Source: CAYRHN01 sp964424115 (GTDB taxonomy: Bacteria > Chloroflexota > Anaerolineae > Anaerolineales > Anaerolineaceae). Taken from it: a DNA stretch of 64,000 bases. The stretch spans positions 1-64,000 of the forward strand of contig CAYRHN010000002.1 in the NCBI GenBank assembly GCA_964424115.1, read 5' to 3'. The translations under genes and the position numbers were made by a program. A model generated the notes under the pieces. The model saw only the letters and a list, made by a program, of their open reading frames with translations. It ran no database searches and was not told the DNA's origin. Positions 30,973 through 39,356 of the stretch are shown here, piece by piece (within the stretch, counting starts at the first letter, position 1; every line of letters begins with the position of its first letter).

Positions 30973-31470
30973 TTAATTTGGCGGGAGAATATATTTACTT
31001 GCCATCAACTTCTCCAACACATTCGCCACATCAGCCGCAGCAGATCCTTCAACCAACAGCGCAATCTCGTGATTGGTGACCAATCCGCGGTGGGATAAGT
31101 TGGAAGAGCCTATCAATGCGAATTTTCTATCCACTACAATTGTTTTAGCGTGAAGATCATTTTCTTCACCACCCTTAAAATCAAAAAGATGAAAATGGGG
31201 ATAGGATTGTTGGAATTGCATCAGCCGGCTGACTACTGCGGCATGCTGCGTATCTAGTTGGTTAATCACCATCCTGATTTTGATCCCTTTTATCAATGCC
31301 TTCTCCAGCCATTCGAAAAGCAAATCGGTTGCGTTACTGATGGCATAGGAAGTGATCAGTATCTCATCGTGCGCATTGCGAAACAATTCTTCCATAGCTG
31401 ATTCGATAGATCTGGTGCCTGACCCCATCCATGCCAAACCAGTGACAAGAACAGATATTTTGTTGCTCAT
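30973..31470 (-). CDS. drmC: DrmC-like phospholipase D-family protein of DISARM
   Basis: 165 aa. One HKD motif near residue 107 (LHAKTIVVDRKFALIGSSNLS), the PLD superfamily signature; active enzymes of this kind dimerise to bring two HKD motifs together. An N-terminal ITSYAISNATDLLFEWLEKAL segment is also typical of DrmC. Shorter than most DrmC proteins (often above 200 aa), with a short N-terminal part. It overlaps the drmB stop by 4 bases. In DISARM the PLD protein is the least essential component; its nuclease role is inferred. Confidence 0.85.
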   Translation of the reverse strand: MSNKISVLVTGLAWMGSGTRSIESAMEELFRNAHDEILITSYAISNATDLLFEWLEKALIKGIKIRMVINQLDTQHAAVVSRLMQFQQSYPHFHLFDFKGGEENDLHAKTIVVDRKFALIGSSNLSHRGLVTNHEIALLVEGSAAADVANVLEKLMASKYILPPN

Positions 31471-33284
31471 GGCAAATTAGTCCTGAGTAGGTTTCGATCC
31501 AGGCGCATATTGCGATGCTCACAGGAGGTTTCAGATACCAGGCTACAGGCATAACAGGCAGCTCCGTTGTACTTCCCTGGGCCGAAGTGTTCTTCATTAC
31601 ATAATGGATCATTTGAACAGGCATCAATTGTCCGGAGGGCTCCGTTTAATACCTGCTCGAAAGCAGGAACTAAAGCAATCATGCCTCCCAGGGTGCCATC
31701 TCCGCCAGGTTGGGCGGTATAGAGAAGGATTCCCCCCGATCCTTCGCCAGTACTTTCATCAACATCAATAAAAATGCGTTCACGAACGGCAGCAGACGAA
31801 TAACCCGAATCCACAGCCAGGGCATTGATTAACCGATGGGCTAAGGTATGCCACCAGACAAACACCGGGTGCAACTGGTTTCTGTCTTCGTTGTATAACA
31901 TATTGTTAGTGTAGAGATTTGGTTGGTTCCATGCCTGCATCCAGGTATCAGCATCCTGACCAGACAGGACAAGGCGATTTTCTGGGCGATTCTCAATATC
32001 CAGGTCAATGAAAATTCCTTCTCCGAATTGTTCTATGCCTGTATACCAATTTCTACCTTCCATCTGGAATCCACAATCAACAACTGTTGAATTTAATGGA
32101 TCTCCAGCCGGCACACGGCGATACCCTTTCTGAACCATGACCACACGTAAACGGTTAATGGGTGTAATTCGAAGGAGGTGTCCTCCTGGCCCCGGGATTG
32201 TTCGTACCTGATTTTGAATGATCTCAAATTGAGGAGGTCCTCCTGGTTGAGCAGAAGGTTGGGGAGGATGACCGTGCGTTGCAGATTCTCTTAAAGCACG
32301 GAATTCTTCAGTACGAAGAGAATGCAGATTAGCTGGAAGAGTACTTGAAATTGAATCACTGATTGCAGAAATGATGGTATCTTCCTCAAAATTATTATTG
32401 ATTTCATTCAATATGGATTGAGTAATTAAATTTCCGCTGACCAAGTTCTGAAGAATAGAGATCAAACCGCTTTTACTATCAGGGCGCAATCCAACAATGG
32501 CTGATCGGATAGGGATCATTTCAAGAAGCCTGTGCAATTGTGTTGAACGCGGGGGAATAGTTAAGGAGGTTACAATTTCGGAAATTCTAAGGTTTGCTGC
32601 TCCACGCTGTAAAATTCTTGCTTCTTTATCACATCCCGGACGGGAGGGTGGCATTCCACCCGACACATTTTCTCTTTCTGGAAAGCGGCCTGAACAAGGC
32701 CAGGAACGAGAATATGCAAGACCTAAATTTATGTGTTGTCCGCAAAGGGGACATACTATATTAGTGTTTTTTAGTGATCCACCGGTACCTCGCCAAATAA
32801 GGTAAGAGGGCTGACATTGAGAACCGACATGAACCAAATAAGACCAATCTATTTCATCTAGATGCCCATCTGGACAGGCGCGGACAAAACGAATAGCCTG
32901 ACGATTTGCCTGTGCCCAGGCATCGGAAGTGTTGGAATGTTGTGGACATCTCGGGCATGCTGACTGATCAGAGCTAGATTTACGATAGAGTATTTGATGT
33001 TTTGCACATAACGACCAGGTTGGGAATCGTTTTGTTTCATAAATGGGGGTTTGGTCTGGAATTCCTAATTCTGCATTAGATGGCAGTCGTACAATTCCCG
33101 CGCCATTTAGAAGAGCCTGAGACAAACGAAGGTCGGTTATCTCAAAAGTTGAGCAACTCCTGCCGTTTCCAAACACATTCGATTGCTCAATGGAAGGTAT
33201 GATCTTGGGGCCATCTTGTCCTTCGAGGATTGCTCCCGGACCATAGGAGGTTATGTACTGTGATCTTCGCAGGTTTTGTGTCAT
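31467..33284 (-). CDS. drmB: DrmB, DUF1998 protein of DISARM
   Basis: 605 aa. Begins RRSQYITSYGPGAILEGQDG, the family opening. Several Cys pairs in the first half (CPRCPQH, CPLCGQ) suggest zinc binding. The DUF1998 domain covers the C-terminal 200 residues: WWHTLAHRLINALAVDSGYS, SGGILLYTAQPGGDGTLGG, and the Cys-rich end NDPLCNEEH...GAACYACSLVSETSCEH. In DISARM, DrmA and DrmB form the core complex that recognises unmodified incoming DNA. It lies 3 bases behind drmA and overlaps drmC, so the three are one operon. Confidence 0.9.
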   Translation of the reverse strand: MTQNLRRSQYITSYGPGAILEGQDGPKIIPSIEQSNVFGNGRSCSTFEITDLRLSQALLNGAGIVRLPSNAELGIPDQTPIYETKRFPTWSLCAKHQILYRKSSSDQSACPRCPQHSNTSDAWAQANRQAIRFVRACPDGHLDEIDWSYLVHVGSQCQPSYLIWRGTGGSLKNTNIVCPLCGQHINLGLAYSRSWPCSGRFPERENVSGGMPPSRPGCDKEARILQRGAANLRISEIVTSLTIPPRSTQLHRLLEMIPIRSAIVGLRPDSKSGLISILQNLVSGNLITQSILNEINNNFEEDTIISAISDSISSTLPANLHSLRTEEFRALRESATHGHPPQPSAQPGGPPQFEIIQNQVRTIPGPGGHLLRITPINRLRVVMVQKGYRRVPAGDPLNSTVVDCGFQMEGRNWYTGIEQFGEGIFIDLDIENRPENRLVLSGQDADTWMQAWNQPNLYTNNMLYNEDRNQLHPVFVWWHTLAHRLINALAVDSGYSSAAVRERIFIDVDESTGEGSGGILLYTAQPGGDGTLGGMIALVPAFEQVLNGALRTIDACSNDPLCNEEHFGPGKYNGAACYACSLVSETSCEHRNMRLDRNLLRTNLP

Positions 33285-33287
33285 AGT

Positions 33288-36200
33288 TTATGCCTTAAAT
33301 CCTGTGGTTTCTTCTACATCCCGTAATGATTGAGGCGCATTCTCAAACGCCTCATCAAACCGTTGGTGATGCTGGGAGTCGCCTAAGACTACATGTCTGC
33401 CAGGTTGCCGCAAAACAGCCGGCTCGTTATAAACGAACATATTGGTATCCCGATGTTGGAGTGCGATGTTATGCCAGCGATCTAACTCTGAGGATGTCTC
33501 TTGGGAAGTGATTCCACCCCCTGGTCTTCTACCAGCAGGTTGCAATAAAGCACGATTTTCAAATAAATCAGGCAAGAGTTGTACTTCAGGATTGTAACGA
33601 AAATCGGCCATACGTCGCGCTTCAGAGTAGAAATTACTTCCTGTTCTTTGCTGGACCCGCCAGTTTTCATTAACCAAAATATTGGCGTTCAAAACGCGAG
33701 CCTGGCGGAGCAAAGCAACCGATAATGGGCCAAGACATTTTTCGCGTGCTCTTGGGGAGAATGGGGCAACCGTAACTGGCTCAACATAACGATATAAAGC
33801 CCGGTGATAGCCGGTGAAGAACTCGTAATGATCCAGGTCGCGGGGACGGCTGGCGCGGAAGAGACTCACCACAAGTCCACTGGTTTGCCGACCGACACGC
33901 CCGGTAGCCTGGATATATGCTGATGTTGTTTTAGGTTGACCCTGCATAACCATTAAACTCAGTCTGTCAATATCCACACCAGTACCAAACATAGATGTGG
34001 CGAATACCGCATCTATAGCTCCTGGCAAAGACTTCTCCAACTTTTGTAACATGACAGGCAGATTGGTTGAGCTGGCACGACTGGATAATTCTAATTTATT
34101 CCCATCATCCAGTTCCCGTCCAGATTGGCCAATTCGCTCTGGAATGTCCTGCCGGTAGAGAGAGAGCGCGCCGGCAAGTTCGCGGGTGGCGTTGAAGTAA
34201 CCGACTAATGTCCAGAAGGGGTCAATGTGGTTGGAAGGGACATGGGATTGCACACAGGCGTTTTGTAGCAATGAAGACCAGATGCGGACAATAGGGGTTT
34301 GCGCACCTTTTCCGGGAGCGCAAACCGCAGCATATAATCGTCCCGGCCGGCTGTTATCCAGAGGATGGCTTTCGTGGTCGGTAGCAAAGAATCGTTCGTC
34401 TGCCGAGATGGCGGATGGGGGAAATTGCATCAATTGACGGTTGAACAGCGCCTGCACCTGTGTTTCCGCCTGGCGTACGGTGGCTGTAGAGGCAATATAT
34501 TTGGGAATGATCGAATGCACTCCAACTGTACGATGGCACAAAATGTCGACAACTGTTTCGTAGAGACCGACCATGCTTCCCAGAGGGCCTTCAATTAGAT
34601 GTAATTCGTCCTGCAAAATTAGATCCGGAGGAACAAAATGTGGAACTTCACAATGCAGGGGACTGGTTCTACCCAATCCTGGGGGATGCCTTTGGAAAGA
34701 AGCTCGCTGCCCACCGTCTGATGGCGGGCAGCCCTCACGATAATATCCCCAGCGACTGTGGTAATGAGAAACATTACCGAATAGTGAAGCAGCTTTCGCT
34801 TCAAACGGTAGTCGGGCAAATTTATCTACCGTGGCAATCACCATTGAGGGACAGCGGTGATAAATCTGATCATCTACGGTCATGGCAGGAATAGGGATGC
34901 TTCTCGATAACTTTTGCTTTCCCGGCAATTTGAATGCTTCTGGAATATCCTCCCATTCCATACGATCTGATAACAATATCGGCAGGCCATCGTTTTGATG
35001 TGCCGTTGACATTCCCAAAGCCAATTGCCGGGTTTGGTTGGTCCCGGTGCCGGCATATTCTCGGGACAAAGGCACTTGCTCGGCCCAGGCCTGAATATTT
35101 AATTCGCAATCAGGATTTGGACAATAAATTTCAAAATCCGCTTCTTTTGAGGTTCTTTGATTGGTTCGATATCTTAAGATAAAGTAGCCAGGACGGGCTG
35201 CTCGTGCGCTTTGCAAGACGACGTTTTGGCCCAAAGCAGGCACGATTTTCTGTGTCCACCACTCATCAATTTGATCAGCGGTCAGGTGTTTGTTTTCGGG
35301 AATGGTTAATGTTATGGAAACAGTTCGATATTGACTGTTATGATGGTTGTGTACACGTGCATTGTCAATAATAACATTGCCCACATTTGGGCGCAATAAC
35401 GCGATTTGGGGAGCGGTTGGATTTCCACCCTGAAAAATAAAAAGCAGTGTATGTTGTCCGGCTTCGAGCCCTTTTTCTGGAACAGCTAATAAAGTATGAC
35501 AACACGGGCAGTGGGTAATTTGGGCCGGTTCTCCCTCAACTTCGAGCCTGTTTCGAACCTGTTGAACAAACCCCTGTAGTTCCCGATCTGCGCCATCGTA
35601 TCCAATCTTTAGTCCGCGTAAAATATGCAATGCGCCGGCAATCATCATCATTCCGGAGCTATTTGGAACTGGCATGGGACCAATGCTGTGCAGGCTGTTT
35701 GGAGTCACGCCGCCACCTACCCAGAGACCCAATGAAAAGCGGATTTTCCCCCACAAAAAATTGTCTGTATGCGAACAGGCCTGTGGCTTCCAACCAATAC
35801 TTTGCTGGTTTTGTTCCGTCAATCCCCTGACGCGCAGGATTTCACAGGCGGTGATGACGCCCAGCGCGCGGCGGAATTGCTGGATAGTAAGCAGTCGCAA
35901 GGTGTAGCGGGATAACACGCCCGCGCCACCACCGGTCTGATCTTCGTTGCGATCATTATGCCTGGCGCGCAGGCGGCGCAAGCCAATCACAAAGGCTGCC
36001 AGTCCTAGATAGGCTTCAGTCTTGCCGCCACCGGTTGGGAACCAGAGTAAATCGCAAATGTTGCGATCTGGATGAGCAGGGTTCGCCAGTGGGGGAATAT
36101 TGAGCAAGATAAAAGCCAGCTGAAACGAGCGCCAGATCAAGGGCCGATCAGGGTTTTTCCAACGTGCCTGCATTGATATGGCTTTATTGGCAAAACAGAA

Positions 36201-37382
36201 AGCCAGTCGGGCTTCCTCGTCGGAACATAACACCTGGAGGGCTTCTTGAATTCGATCTACCGTCCGATTGCATATTTCCAGGTGGGCCTGCGCCACTGAA
36301 TGAAAATGTGGCTCAAGAAAATGGATTTGATTTTGTTGGTGCTCAATCCATCTGCGATAACCATCTACCAATGGCTGAAGCGCAGTCTGTATTTCTGCGG
36401 GCTGCCAGGTTTCGGCCAGGATTGCCGGGTCTAATTGCGGCGCGGGACCAAATTCAGACAACCATTGCATCTGGGGAGATTGGACCAGATATACAGGCAC
36501 CATTTCACTGCGCACCAGAGCCGGGCTGAATTTCACGCGCTCTGATGCGGGAATAATTTCTGCATCGGTCCAGATGTAAGGGGCAGCGTCAGGAGGGGTA
36601 TCGGAAGGAAATGGCTGTTCGGGATCGATGTCTTTCCACATTGCGCCACACATATGCCCGCGCGCCATTGCCAGGCGGCAGCGATAGAGCAACCCCAGGG
36701 AGAGATCTTCATGATTTTCTGGGGTTTCTGTACTTTGATTGTTTCTAAAATCAACCGGGATCAGTTTCGTTTTTTCAAGCAGATTAATTCGTATTTGTGG
36801 CTGAAAAAGATAATCTCCAGTGCCTGGACGTTCATTTGCAACGGCTGTGGTGTTGATGATAAATGCCGAAATTCGCCATATTCCTGATCCTAAGGCAAGA
36901 AACCGGACATGCACCCGCACGCCAGGGTCAGTTGGGGGATTCCAATTCTGTTGTGGCTGGCTGGCATCCACCGGGCCAGTCAGAAATCCATTGGGATAAC
37001 GGTGCCAGCCGTCGCTTTCCAGGAAATAGCGCGCCCAGGTGGCGCATATTTCTATCGCAGGTCTACTGTTATCACAGGCTACGGTAAAAGAGATGCCAAT
37101 CGACCTGGGGAGGGATTTGGGATCTAGTGCGGGGGAGAATACTCCTGGTGAGGCCACAAAGCCTTGCGTATCCTGATCTTCTTCTCCGCTGGTTTCCTCA
37201 ATAACCTCATCTACTTCGTCCTCGATCTGGATTTCCGTAGTCGCGGCTTTTTCTGGCTCCAGGACGCCGGTGATATATTCACTGCGGGGGTCCAGTTCTT
37301 CAGGGAGAACTTCATGGGGTCCTCCACGCGGACCCAGAACTTCTTTAACCAGGGCGATTACCATTTGATCTCGTTCGGTCAT
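33288..37382 (-). CDS. drmA: DrmA, large helicase of DISARM
   Basis: 1,364 aa from ATG 37382 (GGAGGAAAC upstream), overlapping the previous stop as ATGA. N-terminal 400 residues are family-specific (LGPRGGPHEVLPEELDPRSE near 12-31). Helicase part: Walker A LLWFPTGGGKTEAYLGL near 450, a DEAH-like ILQDELHLIEGPLGSMVG near 924, SIIPKYIASTATV motif III near 960, FGTGVDIDRLSLMVMQGQP near 1140 and IQATGRVGRQTSG motif VI near 1160. A treble-clef-like Cys cluster (CPCCHTLL and CPNPDCEL) lies between the two helicase lobes. DrmA drives translocation or DNA loading of the DISARM core. All expected motifs are intact. Confidence 0.9.
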   Translation of the reverse strand: MTERDQMVIALVKEVLGPRGGPHEVLPEELDPRSEYITGVLEPEKAATTEIQIEDEVDEVIEETSGEEDQDTQGFVASPGVFSPALDPKSLPRSIGISFTVACDNSRPAIEICATWARYFLESDGWHRYPNGFLTGPVDASQPQQNWNPPTDPGVRVHVRFLALGSGIWRISAFIINTTAVANERPGTGDYLFQPQIRINLLEKTKLIPVDFRNNQSTETPENHEDLSLGLLYRCRLAMARGHMCGAMWKDIDPEQPFPSDTPPDAAPYIWTDAEIIPASERVKFSPALVRSEMVPVYLVQSPQMQWLSEFGPAPQLDPAILAETWQPAEIQTALQPLVDGYRRWIEHQQNQIHFLEPHFHSVAQAHLEICNRTVDRIQEALQVLCSDEEARLAFCFANKAISMQARWKNPDRPLIWRSFQLAFILLNIPPLANPAHPDRNICDLLWFPTGGGKTEAYLGLAAFVIGLRRLRARHNDRNEDQTGGGAGVLSRYTLRLLTIQQFRRALGVITACEILRVRGLTEQNQQSIGWKPQACSHTDNFLWGKIRFSLGLWVGGGVTPNSLHSIGPMPVPNSSGMMMIAGALHILRGLKIGYDGADRELQGFVQQVRNRLEVEGEPAQITHCPCCHTLLAVPEKGLEAGQHTLLFIFQGGNPTAPQIALLRPNVGNVIIDNARVHNHHNSQYRTVSITLTIPENKHLTADQIDEWWTQKIVPALGQNVVLQSARAARPGYFILRYRTNQRTSKEADFEIYCPNPDCELNIQAWAEQVPLSREYAGTGTNQTRQLALGMSTAHQNDGLPILLSDRMEWEDIPEAFKLPGKQKLSRSIPIPAMTVDDQIYHRCPSMVIATVDKFARLPFEAKAASLFGNVSHYHSRWGYYREGCPPSDGGQRASFQRHPPGLGRTSPLHCEVPHFVPPDLILQDELHLIEGPLGSMVGLYETVVDILCHRTVGVHSIIPKYIASTATVRQAETQVQALFNRQLMQFPPSAISADERFFATDHESHPLDNSRPGRLYAAVCAPGKGAQTPIVRIWSSLLQNACVQSHVPSNHIDPFWTLVGYFNATRELAGALSLYRQDIPERIGQSGRELDDGNKLELSSRASSTNLPVMLQKLEKSLPGAIDAVFATSMFGTGVDIDRLSLMVMQGQPKTTSAYIQATGRVGRQTSGLVVSLFRASRPRDLDHYEFFTGYHRALYRYVEPVTVAPFSPRAREKCLGPLSVALLRQARVLNANILVNENWRVQQRTGSNFYSEARRMADFRYNPEVQLLPDLFENRALLQPAGRRPGGGITSQETSSELDRWHNIALQHRDTNMFVYNEPAVLRQPGRHVVLGDSQHHQRFDEAFENAPQSLRDVEETTGFKA

Positions 37383-38119
37383 GTTTCCTCCAGGAAATGG
37401 GTGGGGTTTTGTCCATGCTGACAAAACTGGAGAACAGGGCATTGATGACAGATTGGGGTCTGCTTTTTCAGGCAGATCAGGTGCGCCAGATCCAGCAAGG
37501 CATAATTGAAAGAACGGGGATGCTCTCGATCCAGCAATTCTTCGAGCAGCCGGTAGAAGATTGGATTGCGGCGGGAGGAATCCTGCGTGGGCAGGTTGAA
37601 CAACTTCCCTACGATGCGAACGGTGTTGGTATCCATCAGAATTTCGGCTTCGTTCCAGGCGAAGCAGCGCACCGCTCCGGCAATGTATTCGCTGAGTCCG
37701 GGCAGGTTCATCAAGGCTTTTTTATCCTGCGGAATCTGGCCGGCATATTCTTTCGAGATCGCATTCAGCATTGATTCGATCAAATCAATGCGCCAGGTTA
37801 ATCCTAAGGGGGTCAACATTCCTTTGATTTCTTCCCGATCTGCCAGGATCAAAGACTTCAGGGATGGGAAAGCCTGGATCAGCTTCTCGAAAACCGGAAC
37901 AACCTGCACCACCTGGGTGCGATGCAACATGACTTCAGCGAGAAGGATAGGATAAGGATCATGCGTCTGACGCCAGGGGAAGGGTCTGAAATTGGCCTGT
38001 CCCCATTCCACCAACCGCTTTTGATAGGCTGATTTTTGTGCCGGATCTTGCAGCCATCCGGCAGCAACTGGATCTAAAACAGAAAAGATATCGTGTTTCG
38101 GCTTTCCCCCAACAGTCAT
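37379..38119 (-). CDS. HhH-GPD DNA glycosylase, likely T:G mismatch type, inside the DISARM operon
   Basis: 246 aa. Endonuclease III/MutY superfamily: helix-hairpin-helix LPGLSEYIAGAV near 140-151, catalytic Asp in ILMDTNTVRIVGKLF near 160-175, and a C-terminal four-Cys cluster ICLKKQTPICHQCPVLQFCQ whose first gap is seven residues rather than six. At the position that is Lys in EndoIII and Ser in MutY there is Tyr (SEYIAGA). That is the state seen in Mig-type thymine mismatch glycosylases, which undo deamination of 5-methylcytosine. It sits between the C5 methyltransferase and drmA and overlaps drmA by 4 bases. Its likely job is to repair T:G mismatches made where the methyltransferase acts. 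A direct attack role on foreign DNA is a less likely alternative. Confidence 0.82.
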   Translation of the reverse strand: MTVGGKPKHDIFSVLDPVAAGWLQDPAQKSAYQKRLVEWGQANFRPFPWRQTHDPYPILLAEVMLHRTQVVQVVPVFEKLIQAFPSLKSLILADREEIKGMLTPLGLTWRIDLIESMLNAISKEYAGQIPQDKKALMNLPGLSEYIAGAVRCFAWNEAEILMDTNTVRIVGKLFNLPTQDSSRRNPIFYRLLEELLDREHPRSFNYALLDLAHLICLKKQTPICHQCPVLQFCQHGQNPTHFLEET

Positions 38120-38120
38120 C

Positions 38121-39152
38121 TCATCGGTCCTGTTCTACAAGGCCTGGCTCTGGTTCAGCTTTATGTAATAGCGAATGCAGAATAACCTCGATTAATGGCG
38201 GGCAGACGGCATTCCCAAGCATGTGGATCTTGTCCCGGCGAGAGCCGTAAGCTAGTTTGTAATCTTTTGGAAAACCCATTGCGGCCTGTAATTCGGGCAC
38301 CTGCAACATGCGCATGACGTGCCCGTTTTCGTCGGGCTTGACCAATGCAAAGCGGTCCAATGTGGTCACGGTGCGTAAAGGGGAGCTCAGCAATTGATAT
38401 CCACCATTACCAGTTCCCCCTGAACCATAATACACCATTAGAAACGGAGTTTCTGCGCCAACGGCATCGATGGCTGTCTGTGCCCTTGCTAACGTTTTCT
38501 TTGCCCGGCGTCCGTTATCGAGGGGTGTGGTCTTATAAGCGCCATTCATGTGGATGATATGGCCGGCGGTTTTTTGAGTTGTGTTTTCGGGGGGATGAAT
38601 TTCCGGCGGGTCAGCCTCCAGATCGCAGAGAATATACAATCTCTTTCTGGATTGCGGCACGCCGAAATCGCTGGCGGTTAATTCCTGTTCGCTGACGTGA
38701 TATCCCTGGCCTCGAAGTTTTCCAATAAAATCGCCGAATTCTTCCCAGTTCACCATTTGAGGTACGTTTTCTATCAGGATCCAACGCGGCTTGAATACCT
38801 TTGAAAAGCGTGTTACCTGATAAGCCAGTTTCATACTATATTTCAGCCGCCGTTTATTCCCTCGTGCAATACTATGATGGGTGCATTCAGGTGAAGCCAG
38901 GATTAAATCTACTTTTCCAATCTCAGGCTGGATATCCTTTGGACGGATATCTTCCAGCGCTTTGGTGTAGATCTTTGCCCCCGGGTGGTTCTCTTGATAG
39001 ACCTGCGTGGCAAGTTCCCATTTGTCAAATCCAGCAACCACCTGGATGCCGGCATTTCTGGCGGCCAGGCTGTTGCCTCCGATGCCACAAAAAAGATCGA
39101 TTGCCCGGCAGGCGTTTTGTTGTTGGGGATTGTTTTCAGAAATGAGCATCAT
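38121..39152 (-). CDS. drmMII: DNA (cytosine-5) methyltransferase, DrmMII-like
   Basis: 343 aa. C5 MTase motifs in order: I AIDLFCGIGGNSLAARNAGI near 17-36, IV ASPECTHHS near 85-93 (SPEC with the catalytic Cys, the form seen in DISARM methylases instead of PPC), VI LIENVPQM near 123-130, VIII QSRKRLYIL near 165, IX around AAMGFPKDYKL, and X HMLGNAVCPPLIEVI near 310-324. It marks host DNA so that the DISARM complex ignores it. It is the first gene of the operon behind the promoter at 39184-39212 and is followed at once by the glycosylase. Recognition sequence not deducible. Confidence 0.9.
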   Translation of the reverse strand: MMLISENNPQQQNACRAIDLFCGIGGNSLAARNAGIQVVAGFDKWELATQVYQENHPGAKIYTKALEDIRPKDIQPEIGKVDLILASPECTHHSIARGNKRRLKYSMKLAYQVTRFSKVFKPRWILIENVPQMVNWEEFGDFIGKLRGQGYHVSEQELTASDFGVPQSRKRLYILCDLEADPPEIHPPENTTQKTAGHIIHMNGAYKTTPLDNGRRAKKTLARAQTAIDAVGAETPFLMVYYGSGGTGNGGYQLLSSPLRTVTTLDRFALVKPDENGHVMRMLQVPELQAAMGFPKDYKLAYGSRRDKIHMLGNAVCPPLIEVILHSLLHKAEPEPGLVEQDR

Positions 39153-39183
39153 AGTTTTTCCGGGAAGGTGAATTCTGAATCAA

Positions 39184-39212
39184 AGTATAGATGACAACCA
39201 GGTATGCGTCAA
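39184..39212 (-). promoter_or_regulatory. DISARM operon promoter
   Basis: On the minus strand TTGACG (39207-39212), 17-bp spacer, TATACT (39184-39189), about 32 bases before the methyltransferase start. Lies back to back with the promoter of the opposite arm. Confidence 0.75.
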
Positions 39213-39229
39213 GCCAGACCAATTTTTGT

Positions 39230-39258
39230 TTGTCATTTTGTCCAATCTGGTATATGAT
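39230..39258 (+). promoter_or_regulatory. Right-arm defence operon promoter
   Basis: TTGTCA (39230-39235), 17-bp spacer, TATGAT (39253-39258), about 99 bases before the Res start. The -35 boxes of the two divergent promoters are only 17 bases apart, so a single bound regulator or polymerase could affect both. Confidence 0.65.
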
Positions 39259-39356
39259 TAATCATTCTTGTTACAAAGCCTCAACCTGGTGGGGGCGAAA
39301 TCGAATCAGCAAACCCATACATGAGGCTGATTTTTATCTGTTAATGGATCCCACCC

